Source: JAYZDF01 sp036337945 (GTDB lineage: Bacteria; Myxococcota; Kuafuiibacteriia; Kuafuiibacteriales; Kuafuiibacteriaceae). Taken from it: 27,420 nt of DNA. The notes beneath the pieces are model-generated. The model saw only the letters and a list, made by a program, of their open reading frames with translations. It ran no database searches and was not told where the DNA came from. The stretch spans positions 1 through 27,420 of the forward strand of contig JAYZDF010000023.1 in the NCBI GenBank assembly GCA_036337945.1, written 5' to 3'. Every line of letters begins with the position of its first letter. Positions within the stretch are counted from its first letter, which is position 1. Of the stretch, positions 16,123 through 25,011 are shown one piece after another. The position numbers and the translations under genes are program-made.

Positions 16123-16658
16123 TGAATCTTACAAAGAAAATGATGACGGTCGCAATCTTTTGCGCAGCGCAGTCTTGCGCCGTGTCCGGACCCTCTACTC
16201 CTTCTGGCTCTACACCCGCGATTCAAGTGCAATTCGAATTACCCGATATCTCAGGGAAAATTCTGCGAACTGCGGATTTCCGCGGCAAAGTCGTTTTGCT
16301 CGATATTTGGGCAAGTTGGTGTGGCCCCTGCAATGAGGCCCTACCGTTATATGCAAATCTCCAAAAAGAGCTGACGGATCAAAACTTTCAAGTCATTGCA
16401 GTCAGTGTCGATGAAGAAAAAGCTGCTCTCGTTGATTACATCACTGATAATTTTGGGAGCAAAGGCCCTCCATTCGTGATTTTGCACGACCAAGAAGGCA
16501 ACTTAGCCCGGGAATTGGCAGTCGATACTATGCCGACGACCTATATCCTCGACCAGAATGCCAAAATGATTTTTCTTCATCGCGGATTCAATGGGGAGGC
16601 TGACCTCGCAAAGTTGCGAGCCAAGATTCAAGATGCACTATCATCAATTAACCAATAG
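16122..16658 (+). CDS. TlpA-family periplasmic thioredoxin
   Basis: A 178-residue membrane-anchored thioredoxin-fold reductase. The N-terminus is a signal sequence with a possible lipid Cys19, then a Ser/Thr/Pro linker (21-33) and the TlpA domain: FELPDISGKI opening strand, VVLLDIWASW-C67-G-P-C70 active site, and the cis-Pro loop DTMPTTYILD (Pro138). TlpA proteins keep periplasmic thiols reduced, e.g. for cytochrome or copper-centre assembly. It starts on the TAATG shared with the DUF4266 stop and its end is overlapped by the apbE start, so the three are one translational unit. The likely substrate is a protein of the same locus; the C-terminal CGC of the DUF4266 lipoprotein is a candidate. 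Confidence 0.93.
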   Translation: MNLTKKMMTVAIFCAAQSCAVSGPSTPSGSTPAIQVQFELPDISGKILRTADFRGKVVLLDIWASWCGPCNEALPLYANLQKELTDQNFQVIAVSVDEEKAALVDYITDNFGSKGPPFVILHDQEGNLARELAVDTMPTTYILDQNAKMIFLHRGFNGEADLAKLRAKIQDALSSINQ

Positions 16659-17715
16659 AAAAGCGAAACCTTACATCCAGCTGTTGCTGTGCCTGTCACT
16701 TTTGTCCTGCTCAGAGTCCCGTTCAACAGATGGACCTAAACTCGAGTCATCAGTGGCTAAGCTTCCCGAACTCGTTCATCGCTCCAGAAAAGTGATGGGT
16801 AGCCAAATCACTTTGACGGTTATCAAAGACGAAAGCCCAAAACTCGATCTACTTGTGGAGGAAGTCTTTCGTGAGTTTTCGCGGCTCGAAGCGCTGCTTT
16901 CGGTCTGGAAGCTCGGAAGTGACGTGGTGAAGATTAACAAGGCTGCAGGAATGGAGTCGGTTAGAGTCAGTGAAGAAACAATCAATATTCTAAAAATCGC
17001 CGAAAAGGTCAGTCAGCGAACCGGTGGAAAGTTTGATGTTTCGTTTGGAGCGCTTTCTGGTTTGTGGCGCTTTGATCATGATCAAGACAACAAGATTCCC
17101 GATCCGAAGCTCGTAAAGGAGCGATTGTCACTCGTCGATTACGAGTCGATTTCAATCAACGAGAAAGAGCGAACTGTCAAACTCGAGAAAAAGGGGATGA
17201 GAATTCACCTCGGAGGGATTGGCAAAGGCTATGCTGTCGATCGAGCCGTATCGATTTTGAAAAACAACGGCGTCAAAAACTTCATGATGCAAGCTGGCGG
17301 AGATTTGTATGTTGCAGGAAGTCGAGGTCCTAGAGCTTGGAGAGTAGGGGTTCGAGACCCGCGAGGGCTACCAAGTGATTACTTTGCTGCCACGGAGGTC
17401 ACTGACGCAACTTTTTCAACCTCTGGCGACTACGAGCGATACTTCGTCAAAGATGGCGTGAGATATCATCACATTATTGATCCCGACTCTGGAGAACCTG
17501 CCCGAAAGTGCAGGAGTGTGACAGTGATGGCGCCAAATGCCATCACTGCGGATACACTCTCCACGGCTGTTTTTCTCGTCGGTGCAGAAGAAGGCTTGAA
17601 GATCATTAATGAGACACCGGGGGCTGCTGCGATCATCGTTGACAGCGACAACAAGGTTCATATTTCTCGGCGCTTAGAAAATAAAGTTAAGCTTCTGCAT
17701 CCGCCGAGCAACTAA
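16633..17715 (+). CDS. apbE: FAD:protein FMN transferase ApbE (lipoprotein)
   Basis: A 360-residue periplasmic enzyme that splits FAD and joins FMN through a phosphoester to a Thr of target proteins, with Mg2+. The start at 16633 gives a lipoprotein signal peptide with box LLSC (Cys26); an in-frame ATG at 16591 adds 14 residues that spoil it. Visible motifs: GKFDVSFGALSGLWRF (132-147), HLGGIGKGYAVDRAV (192-206), the QAGGDLYVAG FAD site (220-229), HHIIDPDSGEPA (279-290) and the metal-site ADTLSTAVFLVG (306-317). All core motifs are intact, so it should be active. It is the last gene of the lipoprotein-TlpA-ApbE unit and ends tail-to-tail with the TPR gene, sharing four bases. The local flavin acceptor is probably the DUF4266 lipoprotein. 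Confidence 0.95.
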   Translation: MHYHQLTNRKAKPYIQLLLCLSLLSCSESRSTDGPKLESSVAKLPELVHRSRKVMGSQITLTVIKDESPKLDLLVEEVFREFSRLEALLSVWKLGSDVVKINKAAGMESVRVSEETINILKIAEKVSQRTGGKFDVSFGALSGLWRFDHDQDNKIPDPKLVKERLSLVDYESISINEKERTVKLEKKGMRIHLGGIGKGYAVDRAVSILKNNGVKNFMMQAGGDLYVAGSRGPRAWRVGVRDPRGLPSDYFAATEVTDATFSTSGDYERYFVKDGVRYHHIIDPDSGEPARKCRSVTVMAPNAITADTLSTAVFLVGAEEGLKIINETPGAAAIIVDSDNKVHISRRLENKVKLLHPPSN

Positions 17716-18524
17716 TCGTCAGATAGTTCGGACGCAACTTCCTCTAATGTTTTTTGAAAGTGTCGACGCCAACCATTGTCGGGATAGCTCGAAAGCTGTT
17801 TCCTAACTTGTTGCAATACCTTTTGCGCATCCTCAATCCGGTCCTCTTCATAGTACGCCTCTGCGAGCAAAAGACTATTCTCGGGCCATTCTGCAGAGTT
17901 TTTTACGGCTCGTTCAAGATGTTCTATCGCAAGCTCTGAGTCACCAACGGATGTTGGCCAAGCTGGTGCCTTCAGATAAATGCCTCCCATGAGACGCGCG
18001 CCTGCCGAGTGTTCGAACGTCGCATCTAATTGTTCAACTTGTTCAGCACGCTTTAGCATCGTCTTTATAAGCCCCAGACCCTGCGTCGGAAAAACCTGAG
18101 CCTTAAGCCCTAAACACAAAGCATGATACAGATTTGACTCAACCTGCTTCTTATTTTCGTCGCTTACTCTAGACCAGTTGTCACACTGATTAGCTCTTTC
18201 TGCGTTGAGAAGTTTGCGATTCGCGATGACGGTTAGGAAAATAGCCCGTGCGCCTTTCCATCCATGAATACGAGTAAGTGAATTATCTTCGAACAGTTTC
18301 GTGGCCGCAGCAATAGCGAGGAGACCTTTGCCTTCGTCTGGTCCGTAGTCGGCGGCATCGTCTAATATCTTATGTAGCTCAGCACTTGAGTTTGGCAGCG
18401 TACTTTTTTCAGCTGCGATTGTATTCGTTTCTCCCGACGCAGGTTGTTTGACGGATGTTGTGGCACACGCAGTCCCTAACAGCATGCAGGCAGCGAATAT
18501 GGTTTGGCGAACCACCCATTTCAT
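17712..18524 (-). CDS. TPR lipoprotein
   Basis: A 270-residue helical lipoprotein. The start at 18522-18524 overlaps the stop of the upstream binding-protein gene as ATGA and begins a signal peptide ending at LGTAC (Cys20); a longer frame from 18554 is less likely. Most of the rest is alpha-helical with TPR-like pairs. Residues 175-195 (GARLMGGIYLKAPAWPTSVG) and the following DSELAIEHLERAV are highly characteristic of a TPR family seen with transporters, including TRAP-associated TatT-like proteins. It would act as a scaffold in the periplasm. It is co-transcribed with the PhnD-like and RND genes. Its stop TAG overlaps the apbE stop on the other strand. Confidence 0.75.
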   Translation of the reverse strand: MKWVVRQTIFAACMLLGTACATTSVKQPASGETNTIAAEKSTLPNSSAELHKILDDAADYGPDEGKGLLAIAAATKLFEDNSLTRIHGWKGARAIFLTVIANRKLLNAERANQCDNWSRVSDENKKQVESNLYHALCLGLKAQVFPTQGLGLIKTMLKRAEQVEQLDATFEHSAGARLMGGIYLKAPAWPTSVGDSELAIEHLERAVKNSAEWPENSLLLAEAYYEEDRIEDAQKVLQQVRKQLSSYPDNGWRRHFQKTLEEVASELSDD

Positions 18525-19357
18525 CGACTCATTTTCTCCATCATTGGGTTCCACACGTCCTTTTTGGGCGCGACAAATGCATCGATTCCAAAAGCATCAA
18601 GAAGCTTTTTGCCTTCGGGGTCCTGCGTCATATTCCGCATTGTGTTCTGCATTTTTTTGAGAGTTGAGCCTTTTACTTTCGATGTGCTGACGGCGATCGG
18701 TGCATTTGGCAGAGGATCCGACGTAAAGACTAACTGCAGTTTTTTTTGAAATGGCGTGCCCTCAATTGCGTTATACTGAGCCTCATCCAGTAGGACAGCA
18801 GCCGACTTACCGCGAATAACATCCCTGACACCTCGCAAGCCTAATTTTTGAGGCTTCAACTTGAGTGAATCTGCGGCACCGAGCTGTCCGTTCATCACAA
18901 CTTTGGCCACGAATGCTGAGTCTTGCACCATCGTACCGCTAATTTGTTTACCCCTAATCGCACTTAACTCCTTGGGGCCTTCAACACTCGACATCAGAAA
19001 ATATTGTCCCGAGGTTTTTCCTCTCATCTTAATTTGAGCGACTGGCTTGAGAGATTTTGCCCTTGAAGCAGACAAAAACATATCTAACGAGAGCATGAGC
19101 ACCGAAGGCTTTTTTTTGAGGGCCTTTAGGCATTTTTTACGCTTGGTAAGATACTCTCCTGAAATATTATCCTGCGTGACTCCTACCCGCTTTCCAACGT
19201 AACTGTAAAAGTCGCGCATCAGTGCTTGTTCTTGATCTTTAAGGTCGGGCCCGCCTGGTTGGCAGATGAGGAACGTAAGCTTAGAATTAGCTGAGACTTT
19301 CCCGGGCAGGGCCACGACCGAAATGAGAGTGATGCAGTATAATGCGAAAAATCTCAT
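18521..19357 (-). CDS. PhnD-like periplasmic substrate-binding protein
   Basis: A 278-residue exported protein with signal peptide (cleavage after VSA23). It has the fold pattern of the phosphate/phosphonate ABC binding proteins (PF12974-type): DLKDQEQALMRDFYSYV (38-54), a VLMLSLDMFL strand, LSAIRGKQISGTMVQDSAFV (about 131-150) at the ligand hinge, VRDVIRGKSAAVLLDEAQY at the second lobe and PLPNAPIAVS near the end. No ABC permease or ATPase is nearby, so it is an orphan binding protein paired with an RND transporter. GAGG six bases before the ATG supports the start. It is 8 bases after the RND gene and overlaps the TPR gene as ATGA. The ligand is unknown; lipid-like or organophosphate ligands are both possible. 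Confidence 0.8.
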   Translation of the reverse strand: MRFFALYCITLISVVALPGKVSANSKLTFLICQPGGPDLKDQEQALMRDFYSYVGKRVGVTQDNISGEYLTKRKKCLKALKKKPSVLMLSLDMFLSASRAKSLKPVAQIKMRGKTSGQYFLMSSVEGPKELSAIRGKQISGTMVQDSAFVAKVVMNGQLGAADSLKLKPQKLGLRGVRDVIRGKSAAVLLDEAQYNAIEGTPFQKKLQLVFTSDPLPNAPIAVSTSKVKGSTLKKMQNTMRNMTQDPEGKKLLDAFGIDAFVAPKKDVWNPMMEKMSR

Positions 19358-19365
19358 GATAAACC

Positions 19366-22065
19366 TCAGTCAGAACCTTTCGGTAATATACGTGATATCG
19401 CGGGTAAACTAATCAATGCGGCAACAAGACAGCATCCGACGCCAACAAATAGAATTTCTCCTAGTGTTTTCATGCCTTGGTGTTGAGCAAAATGGAGCGA
19501 GCCAAAGCCGACCATCGTTGTCATTGATGACAGCGTAATGGCACCACCAGTATTTTGAAGCGTCTCAAGGAGGTTCCCAGATTGCTTAAATCGGTGGAGC
19601 ACGTGGATCGCATTATCAATACCAACACCAAGAATCAAAGGAAGCGCGAAAATATTGGCCAGGTTGTAATCAATCGCCCTTACTTTCATGAAACCGAGCA
19701 TCCAGATGGAACCCAGCACGAGCGGAATAATCCCGGCTGTGAGATACCTAAAGCTACGAAGATCAATGAGCAATAATATAAAGACAGCAATAAAGGCGTA
19801 TAACGCGGCTTGTCGAAAACCGTTATAGACCATCCCGGTATTGTGCCAATAGGTTTCAGGGAAACCTGTGAGCGCATTCGAAGCAGAACTTGTTTCGACA
19901 ATGAATTGAGTAAGGTTTTCACGTTCCCACATTGTTTTTTCGGGAAATGCATAGACAGCGAATTTCCCTGTTTTGCCGACAAATCTTTCTTTGACGCCCG
20001 ACGGCAGTGTCTCTGGAGTGATTGGGCCTTCCTTGATGGTTGATTGGATCGCCTTAATGCCCATCTCTAAGTACACGAGCAAATTTGCTGTAAATGCGTC
20101 AACTCGAGCTCTCATAACCGCGTCTCGAGATGAACCGAGCTCGTCGATGATATCTTGGATTGACTCAATGCTAGACTCGAGATGGGCCACACTCTTGCTG
20201 TCGCCCCGCCGAAAAACAACATCTTGAAGTTTTTCCATGACTTCTAAAATCCGCTCAAGCTCCTCTTCTAAATCATCTTGGTGAGTGTCGGAGTTGTCCC
20301 GTTGCTTCCATTCAGCATCTCGTTCCTCGATATTTTGAAGCGTGGTTTGCAACTGAGCAATGCGGTTCTCTTGTGCCCCAGGTAAAAACGATGCCACGCT
20401 GGCTGACCGATGCACGCTAGGAAGCTTTTCAAATTTTTTAGCCTGTCTTCGAGCTTCGTCAATGGAGTCCACAACCGCAACAACAGCATTCGCTGACAGT
20501 TCTTTATGCTCGACCATGTCAGTCATCAGCTGGCCGCTCTCAGTCCCGGTAGGCAGTAAGTTCAGCAAACTGTAGTCAAAACGCACCTTTTGCATGGCGT
20601 CAGCCATATAGACGGAGAGTGCGAGCGAAATAATCAAAAGCGGGTACCTAAATTTTACGATAAACCCACTCAAATTAGCCATGAAGCCAAAACCTGGTCG
20701 ATTCTTGAGAGGAGGCGGCTTCATTTTCACGATCAGGGCCGGAATGAGGATAAGTGCAGAGAACATGGTGACAAGCAGGCCAAAACTGGCGACAACGCCC
20801 ATTTCTGCCATAGCTTGAAAGCGCGAGAAGGCGACGGCGGCGAAAGCCCCAGCTGAAGTAAATCCGCCTGTGAGAATACCGCGCCCTGAGGTGAGCACTG
20901 CTTGAGCCACAGCTTCCTCTACAGAATCGCCATCAGCCTGATTCTCGACGGCTCTGGCAATGATGTGAATGGAAAAGTCTACACCCATCCCGATGAGAAT
21001 CACGAGAAAGAATGACGACAAAAGATTGAGATAGCCGTAAATTAGAAATGCAAACCCGGCGGTTACCAATACCCCAACCAAAATTGGCGCAAGCGCAATC
21101 AGCAGCAAGCGCGGCTGCGGGAAGAAGCTCATGAATAGAATAAGAACGCCTAGTACCGCAACGAGAGTTGTAAGGAGAGTATCGCTGGTCATTGCATGAT
21201 GCTCGTCGACCTCGATCATCGGAAGACCTGTAAGGCCAAATTTTACGTTTTTCTTACTCCTGGTCACGTGTGCGCAGGTTTCGCGTATGAGATCTACGAA
21301 AGGCATGAGAAGACTCATACTGTCGCTATTGAAAGCCGGTCTGATAAATAAGATAGCTTTCTTACCGCCATCAGCAGTTAGGTAGCCCCATTGGTCTAGT
21401 CCTGAACCTTGCAATGGGTTCCCTGCGACATTCGATAATACGGCGGAATCGATTGAAGTAACGGTCGGTACCGCTTCTTCTGCGTCCGATAATACGTATT
21501 TTGAGAATTCGCCGAGGATATTATCGACCAGCGCAAAGGCTGGCTCGAGAGAGGTTGGTACGGCACTTTTGCTCCAAATTTCTGGCGCTCTTTCGAGGAT
21601 TTCGTTGATGGCGGAAAGCCGACCAGCGGCTCCAGACTCATTTCGAAGCTTTGCAAATGCGCTTGTCCGAGCAAGCTGATTCAGCCCTTGAATTTGTTCG
21701 TATCCGAGGTAGAGCGGTGCACGGTTACGAAATGCCTGTAAGTCAACGCGGTGAAAGATCGACTCTACCTGATTCGGATGTTTGGCGAGGGCCTGAGCGA
21801 TTTCTTCAGAGGTCGCCCGCACCTGCTTAGGGTCATCTCCCTCAAGAAAAATTATCAGTTCTTCTGGAACTCCGAACTCCTCCGTAAATGCTTGGTACCT
21901 TTGCCAATGTGGTTCAGTCTCACTGACCATCGCACGACGTGAGGTTGAGATATCCAGGTTGGTACCAAGTATTCCACCGAGTACAGCGAGTACGGCGGCG
22001 ATTAGCAAACATTGGCTTGGGTATTTTGTTCCCCAAACGACGACTCTGCGAAGGATGCTATTCAC
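19366..22065 (-). CDS. RND/MMPL-family transporter
   Basis: An 899-residue inner-membrane exporter of the MMPL/hopanoid-type RND superfamily with two sterol-sensing-like halves and 12 predicted helices. Helix 1 is at about 18-35, followed by a large periplasmic loop; helices 2-6 lie at about 296-446. Helix 7 is at about 474-490, followed by the second loop, which includes a charged coiled-coil stretch (about 565-645); helices 8-12 are at about 752-890. Both proton-relay aspartates are present in the expected motifs (D363 in GMGVDFSIH and D817 in GVGIDNAIH). Related proteins move lipids, hopanoids or siderophores to the outer membrane. The start is GTG (22063-22065). It leads an operon with the binding protein and TPR lipoprotein, and faces a second RND gene across an 80-160-base divergent gap. 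Confidence 0.93.
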   Translation of the reverse strand: MNSILRRVVVWGTKYPSQCLLIAAVLAVLGGILGTNLDISTSRRAMVSETEPHWQRYQAFTEEFGVPEELIIFLEGDDPKQVRATSEEIAQALAKHPNQVESIFHRVDLQAFRNRAPLYLGYEQIQGLNQLARTSAFAKLRNESGAAGRLSAINEILERAPEIWSKSAVPTSLEPAFALVDNILGEFSKYVLSDAEEAVPTVTSIDSAVLSNVAGNPLQGSGLDQWGYLTADGGKKAILFIRPAFNSDSMSLLMPFVDLIRETCAHVTRSKKNVKFGLTGLPMIEVDEHHAMTSDTLLTTLVAVLGVLILFMSFFPQPRLLLIALAPILVGVLVTAGFAFLIYGYLNLLSSFFLVILIGMGVDFSIHIIARAVENQADGDSVEEAVAQAVLTSGRGILTGGFTSAGAFAAVAFSRFQAMAEMGVVASFGLLVTMFSALILIPALIVKMKPPPLKNRPGFGFMANLSGFIVKFRYPLLIISLALSVYMADAMQKVRFDYSLLNLLPTGTESGQLMTDMVEHKELSANAVVAVVDSIDEARRQAKKFEKLPSVHRSASVASFLPGAQENRIAQLQTTLQNIEERDAEWKQRDNSDTHQDDLEEELERILEVMEKLQDVVFRRGDSKSVAHLESSIESIQDIIDELGSSRDAVMRARVDAFTANLLVYLEMGIKAIQSTIKEGPITPETLPSGVKERFVGKTGKFAVYAFPEKTMWERENLTQFIVETSSASNALTGFPETYWHNTGMVYNGFRQAALYAFIAVFILLLIDLRSFRYLTAGIIPLVLGSIWMLGFMKVRAIDYNLANIFALPLILGVGIDNAIHVLHRFKQSGNLLETLQNTGGAITLSSMTTMVGFGSLHFAQHQGMKTLGEILFVGVGCCLVAALISLPAISRILPKGSD

Positions 22066-22225
22066 GAGATACTATCTGTCCACGGACTGGAATCGCCGTC
22101 AAGAACTGTCCGATAACTTTGAAGTTTTTCGGTTTCTAGTTTGAGTTATGCATCGTTTTTGGGGTAGTTTTCAGCATCAAAGGCTAAGCATTACGACGAT
22201 GAAGTCGGATAAAAAGAAAGGACTT

Positions 22226-24958
22226 ATGGAGCGATGGTCCAATCAACTGCAAAATAAAGCAACGTCGTGGTGTGTGGTTCTTCTCACGCTGTTTATCGCA
22301 AGCGTGAGTGGATATGGCGCCTTTCAAGTTGAAAGAGACGATGACCTTCTTGCTTTCTTGCCGAGACCCAATAAAGACGTCGAAACATTCTATGAAATCA
22401 ATAAGAAGTTCGGTGGGCTTGACGTCGCGATTGTGGGGATTGACGGAGTCGACGTATTCACTTCGAGCTTCTTAGAGAAACTGGCCGAAGCGACGAAGTC
22501 GCTCGATGAAATGAAGATCACTGAATCGGTGCTAAGCATAACCAATGTGCAAGCCTTTCGTGCATCCGCAGAAGGTGGCATCGAAACGAATTACCTAGTG
22601 GACGCCATTCCGAAGAGTACGGACGATGCCAAAAAGCTGCGCGCGAGAGTGATGGACGAACAGCTTGTGGTCAACCAGCTTATCTCAGCCGACGGCACTT
22701 CGGTCGTAATCTATTGCTTTGCTGGATTTGGTACTGATCCAAAAGAGTTTGCGGCAAAAATAAAGGACGTTGTTTCGGAGCACTTTGACACGTCACAACT
22801 GTATTTCGGCGGAGCTCCATTTATTTCTTCTTATATCTACGAAACGACTCAAAGTGACCTTCAAAAGCTCACTCCGTGGTCAGTCATTGTCATCGTTATC
22901 CTTGTCTTACTGGCTTTTCGAGATTTCATTGGAGCGACACTCGCGCTTGTATCTACCGGCATTGGCATTGCGGTTTCTATGGGAACAATGGGCCTGCTCG
23001 GCGTAAAATATAATATCATTCTCAGTTCCATGCCTGTGATTCTCTTCGCAATCGGTAGTGCTTACGGAATCCATATGCTTGCAAGGTATTATCAACTTCG
23101 CGCAGACCTACCTGCCGAAAAAGCATTACGAGAAGCAATGATTTCAACCGGTCCAATCATCATTGGGGCAGGCTTGACCACTGTCGCGGGCCTCATTTCC
23201 TTCGTTGCGATGGACATAGAGCCGATGCGTATCTTTGGTTTGTTCACGGCTCTGGGGATATTCGCTACTTTGATCTTGTCGGTTACCTTGGTTCCCGCCG
23301 TCATTTTTCTACTCAAATTAGAAGCTAAGAACGCCTCTGCTGGATCTTACAGCGCCAAGATAGCGATTGTTTCTGAGAAAGCGAGTCAGCACCGAATGAA
23401 AGCGAGCATCGTTCTCTTAGGTATCGTCGCATTTGGTTCCATTTTTTCTTCACGAGTGCAAACGAGAATGGACCAACGTAGCTTTTTTGAAGAGGGAAGC
23501 CCGCCTGACCTCGCCGATAGTTTTTTTCTCTCGAAATTTGGAGGGTCTATTTATGTTCAAGTTCGACTTACCGGAGATTTTGAAGATCCAGCAAGTTTAC
23601 GCGAAATCCAGGCTTTATCCGATCAATTCGAGCGAATTGATGGTGTTACGGGAACGCAATCAATTAGTGGCGTGATTGCTGAAGTGAACAAAGCTTTTGA
23701 CGGGGTGCGCCGAATTCCGTTCCAAAAGGAACAGGCTAAAGCACTGTACGGTTTTTTGGCGGGCAATGCCGCCGTCAATCAATTGGTGTCTGCTGACAGA
23801 CAAGAAGCAGTCATTCATATCAAGTTAGGTGTTCGAGATGCCGTAGAAATAGAGAAGCTTCTCCTTAGGATTGAAGAAGTCGCTCAATGGGACAATTTTT
23901 CGGATTTTTCCCGTGATTCCGAAAGAAGCACTGAAAGATTAACGAGATACTTAAGAGATCGACTCTTGGTCATCGCTCAACATAAAGGTCTGAAGCTTAG
24001 CGAGGAGACAATCTCCGACGAAATACGCTCAGACAATGTTGAAATTTCAATGAAGATGATTATCCCTCGAGTAGAAGAACTCTTAGTATCCGAAGAAGCT
24101 CTTATTGAACTTGAACCTGAAATAGCAGCTTCGCTTGCGGGTTCTCTCATTGATTTGCCTCTGCAGTTTTCAAGAGATGACATCCGAGCGAAAATAGCAC
24201 CTATTGTTCGGCCACTTGCTGAGAACGATGAGGACCCGGCTTTATTGGTCGACGATATGGTTGAGTTTCTCAAAGCACCACTGCACAGCCTTGTTCAGAG
24301 AGAAACAGCACGGACTCGAGCACAACGAATAGCGTCCTTGGCCAGCGAGCCGATGCTCACGGAGATGTTTACCGATGCATTAACTACTTTGAGTGTTGCA
24401 AGCTCCGTCGCTACTCGTAAAGGTGACGCAGCGATTCAAGTAAGCGGTTTACCTGTGCTCCACCGCGGAATGTCTCGCAGCGTGGTGAAAAATCAATTCA
24501 AGAGTTTAGTACTCGCGCTGTCACTCGTATGGTTGGTTTTATCGATTCTCTTTCGTTCAGTGATGACCGGTCTGTTGGCCAGCGCTCCTACTATGGTTAC
24601 ATTATTAGTCGTGTACGGCGGTATGGGGCTGGCTGAAGTCAACCTCGATATTGGTACGAGCATGCTGGCGAGTATCATTATCGGCGTGGGTGTTGATTAT
24701 GCGGTGCACTTGGTTGCTCACTGGCGAGCAGGTGAGGGCGATTCATTACCGCAGGCTGCACGACGTTCCGCGTCAGAGACGGGTCCAGCGATCTGGACTA
24801 ATGCTCTCATGGTTGCTGCGGGTTTTTACGTTCTGACTCTTGGTGAGGCGAAAGCTTTACAAAACGTTGGTTGGCTCACCTGTACTGCAATGCTGGTTGC
24901 CTCAGTTGCCACCTTTGTGACAATTCCTGCTCTGGCTCGAAAACGAAGATATCGCTAG
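22226..24958 (+). CDS. RND/MMPL-family transporter, atypical first half
   Basis: A 910-residue inner-membrane transporter with the same two-half layout (helix 1 about 15-35; first block about 217-366; second block about 760-905). Alternative in-frame starts lie at 22148 and 22199; none has an ideal Shine-Dalgarno, and 22226 was chosen because AAAGGA lies just upstream and it places helix 1 normally. In the second half the proton-relay residue is kept (D824 in GVGVDYAVH), but in the first half the same position is Ala279 (AIGSAYGIHM), so only one half keeps the usual Asp. COG1033-type exporters show this variant. A long periplasmic domain (about 410-740) is rich in Glu. It is followed 53 bases later by the LolA-like gene. 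Confidence 0.92.
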   Translation: MERWSNQLQNKATSWCVVLLTLFIASVSGYGAFQVERDDDLLAFLPRPNKDVETFYEINKKFGGLDVAIVGIDGVDVFTSSFLEKLAEATKSLDEMKITESVLSITNVQAFRASAEGGIETNYLVDAIPKSTDDAKKLRARVMDEQLVVNQLISADGTSVVIYCFAGFGTDPKEFAAKIKDVVSEHFDTSQLYFGGAPFISSYIYETTQSDLQKLTPWSVIVIVILVLLAFRDFIGATLALVSTGIGIAVSMGTMGLLGVKYNIILSSMPVILFAIGSAYGIHMLARYYQLRADLPAEKALREAMISTGPIIIGAGLTTVAGLISFVAMDIEPMRIFGLFTALGIFATLILSVTLVPAVIFLLKLEAKNASAGSYSAKIAIVSEKASQHRMKASIVLLGIVAFGSIFSSRVQTRMDQRSFFEEGSPPDLADSFFLSKFGGSIYVQVRLTGDFEDPASLREIQALSDQFERIDGVTGTQSISGVIAEVNKAFDGVRRIPFQKEQAKALYGFLAGNAAVNQLVSADRQEAVIHIKLGVRDAVEIEKLLLRIEEVAQWDNFSDFSRDSERSTERLTRYLRDRLLVIAQHKGLKLSEETISDEIRSDNVEISMKMIIPRVEELLVSEEALIELEPEIAASLAGSLIDLPLQFSRDDIRAKIAPIVRPLAENDEDPALLVDDMVEFLKAPLHSLVQRETARTRAQRIASLASEPMLTEMFTDALTTLSVASSVATRKGDAAIQVSGLPVLHRGMSRSVVKNQFKSLVLALSLVWLVLSILFRSVMTGLLASAPTMVTLLVVYGGMGLAEVNLDIGTSMLASIIIGVGVDYAVHLVAHWRAGEGDSLPQAARRSASETGPAIWTNALMVAAGFYVLTLGEAKALQNVGWLTCTAMLVASVATFVTIPALARKRRYR

Positions 24959-25011
24959 GGTGGGACTTGGCATTTGGTGAGCCTGGGTTTACTACTGTCG
25001 GTAGTACGCTT

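Noticed and set aside
24871..25011. N-terminal extension of the LolA-like protein
   Set aside because: It overlaps the end of the RND gene and the signal peptide begins at 25012.
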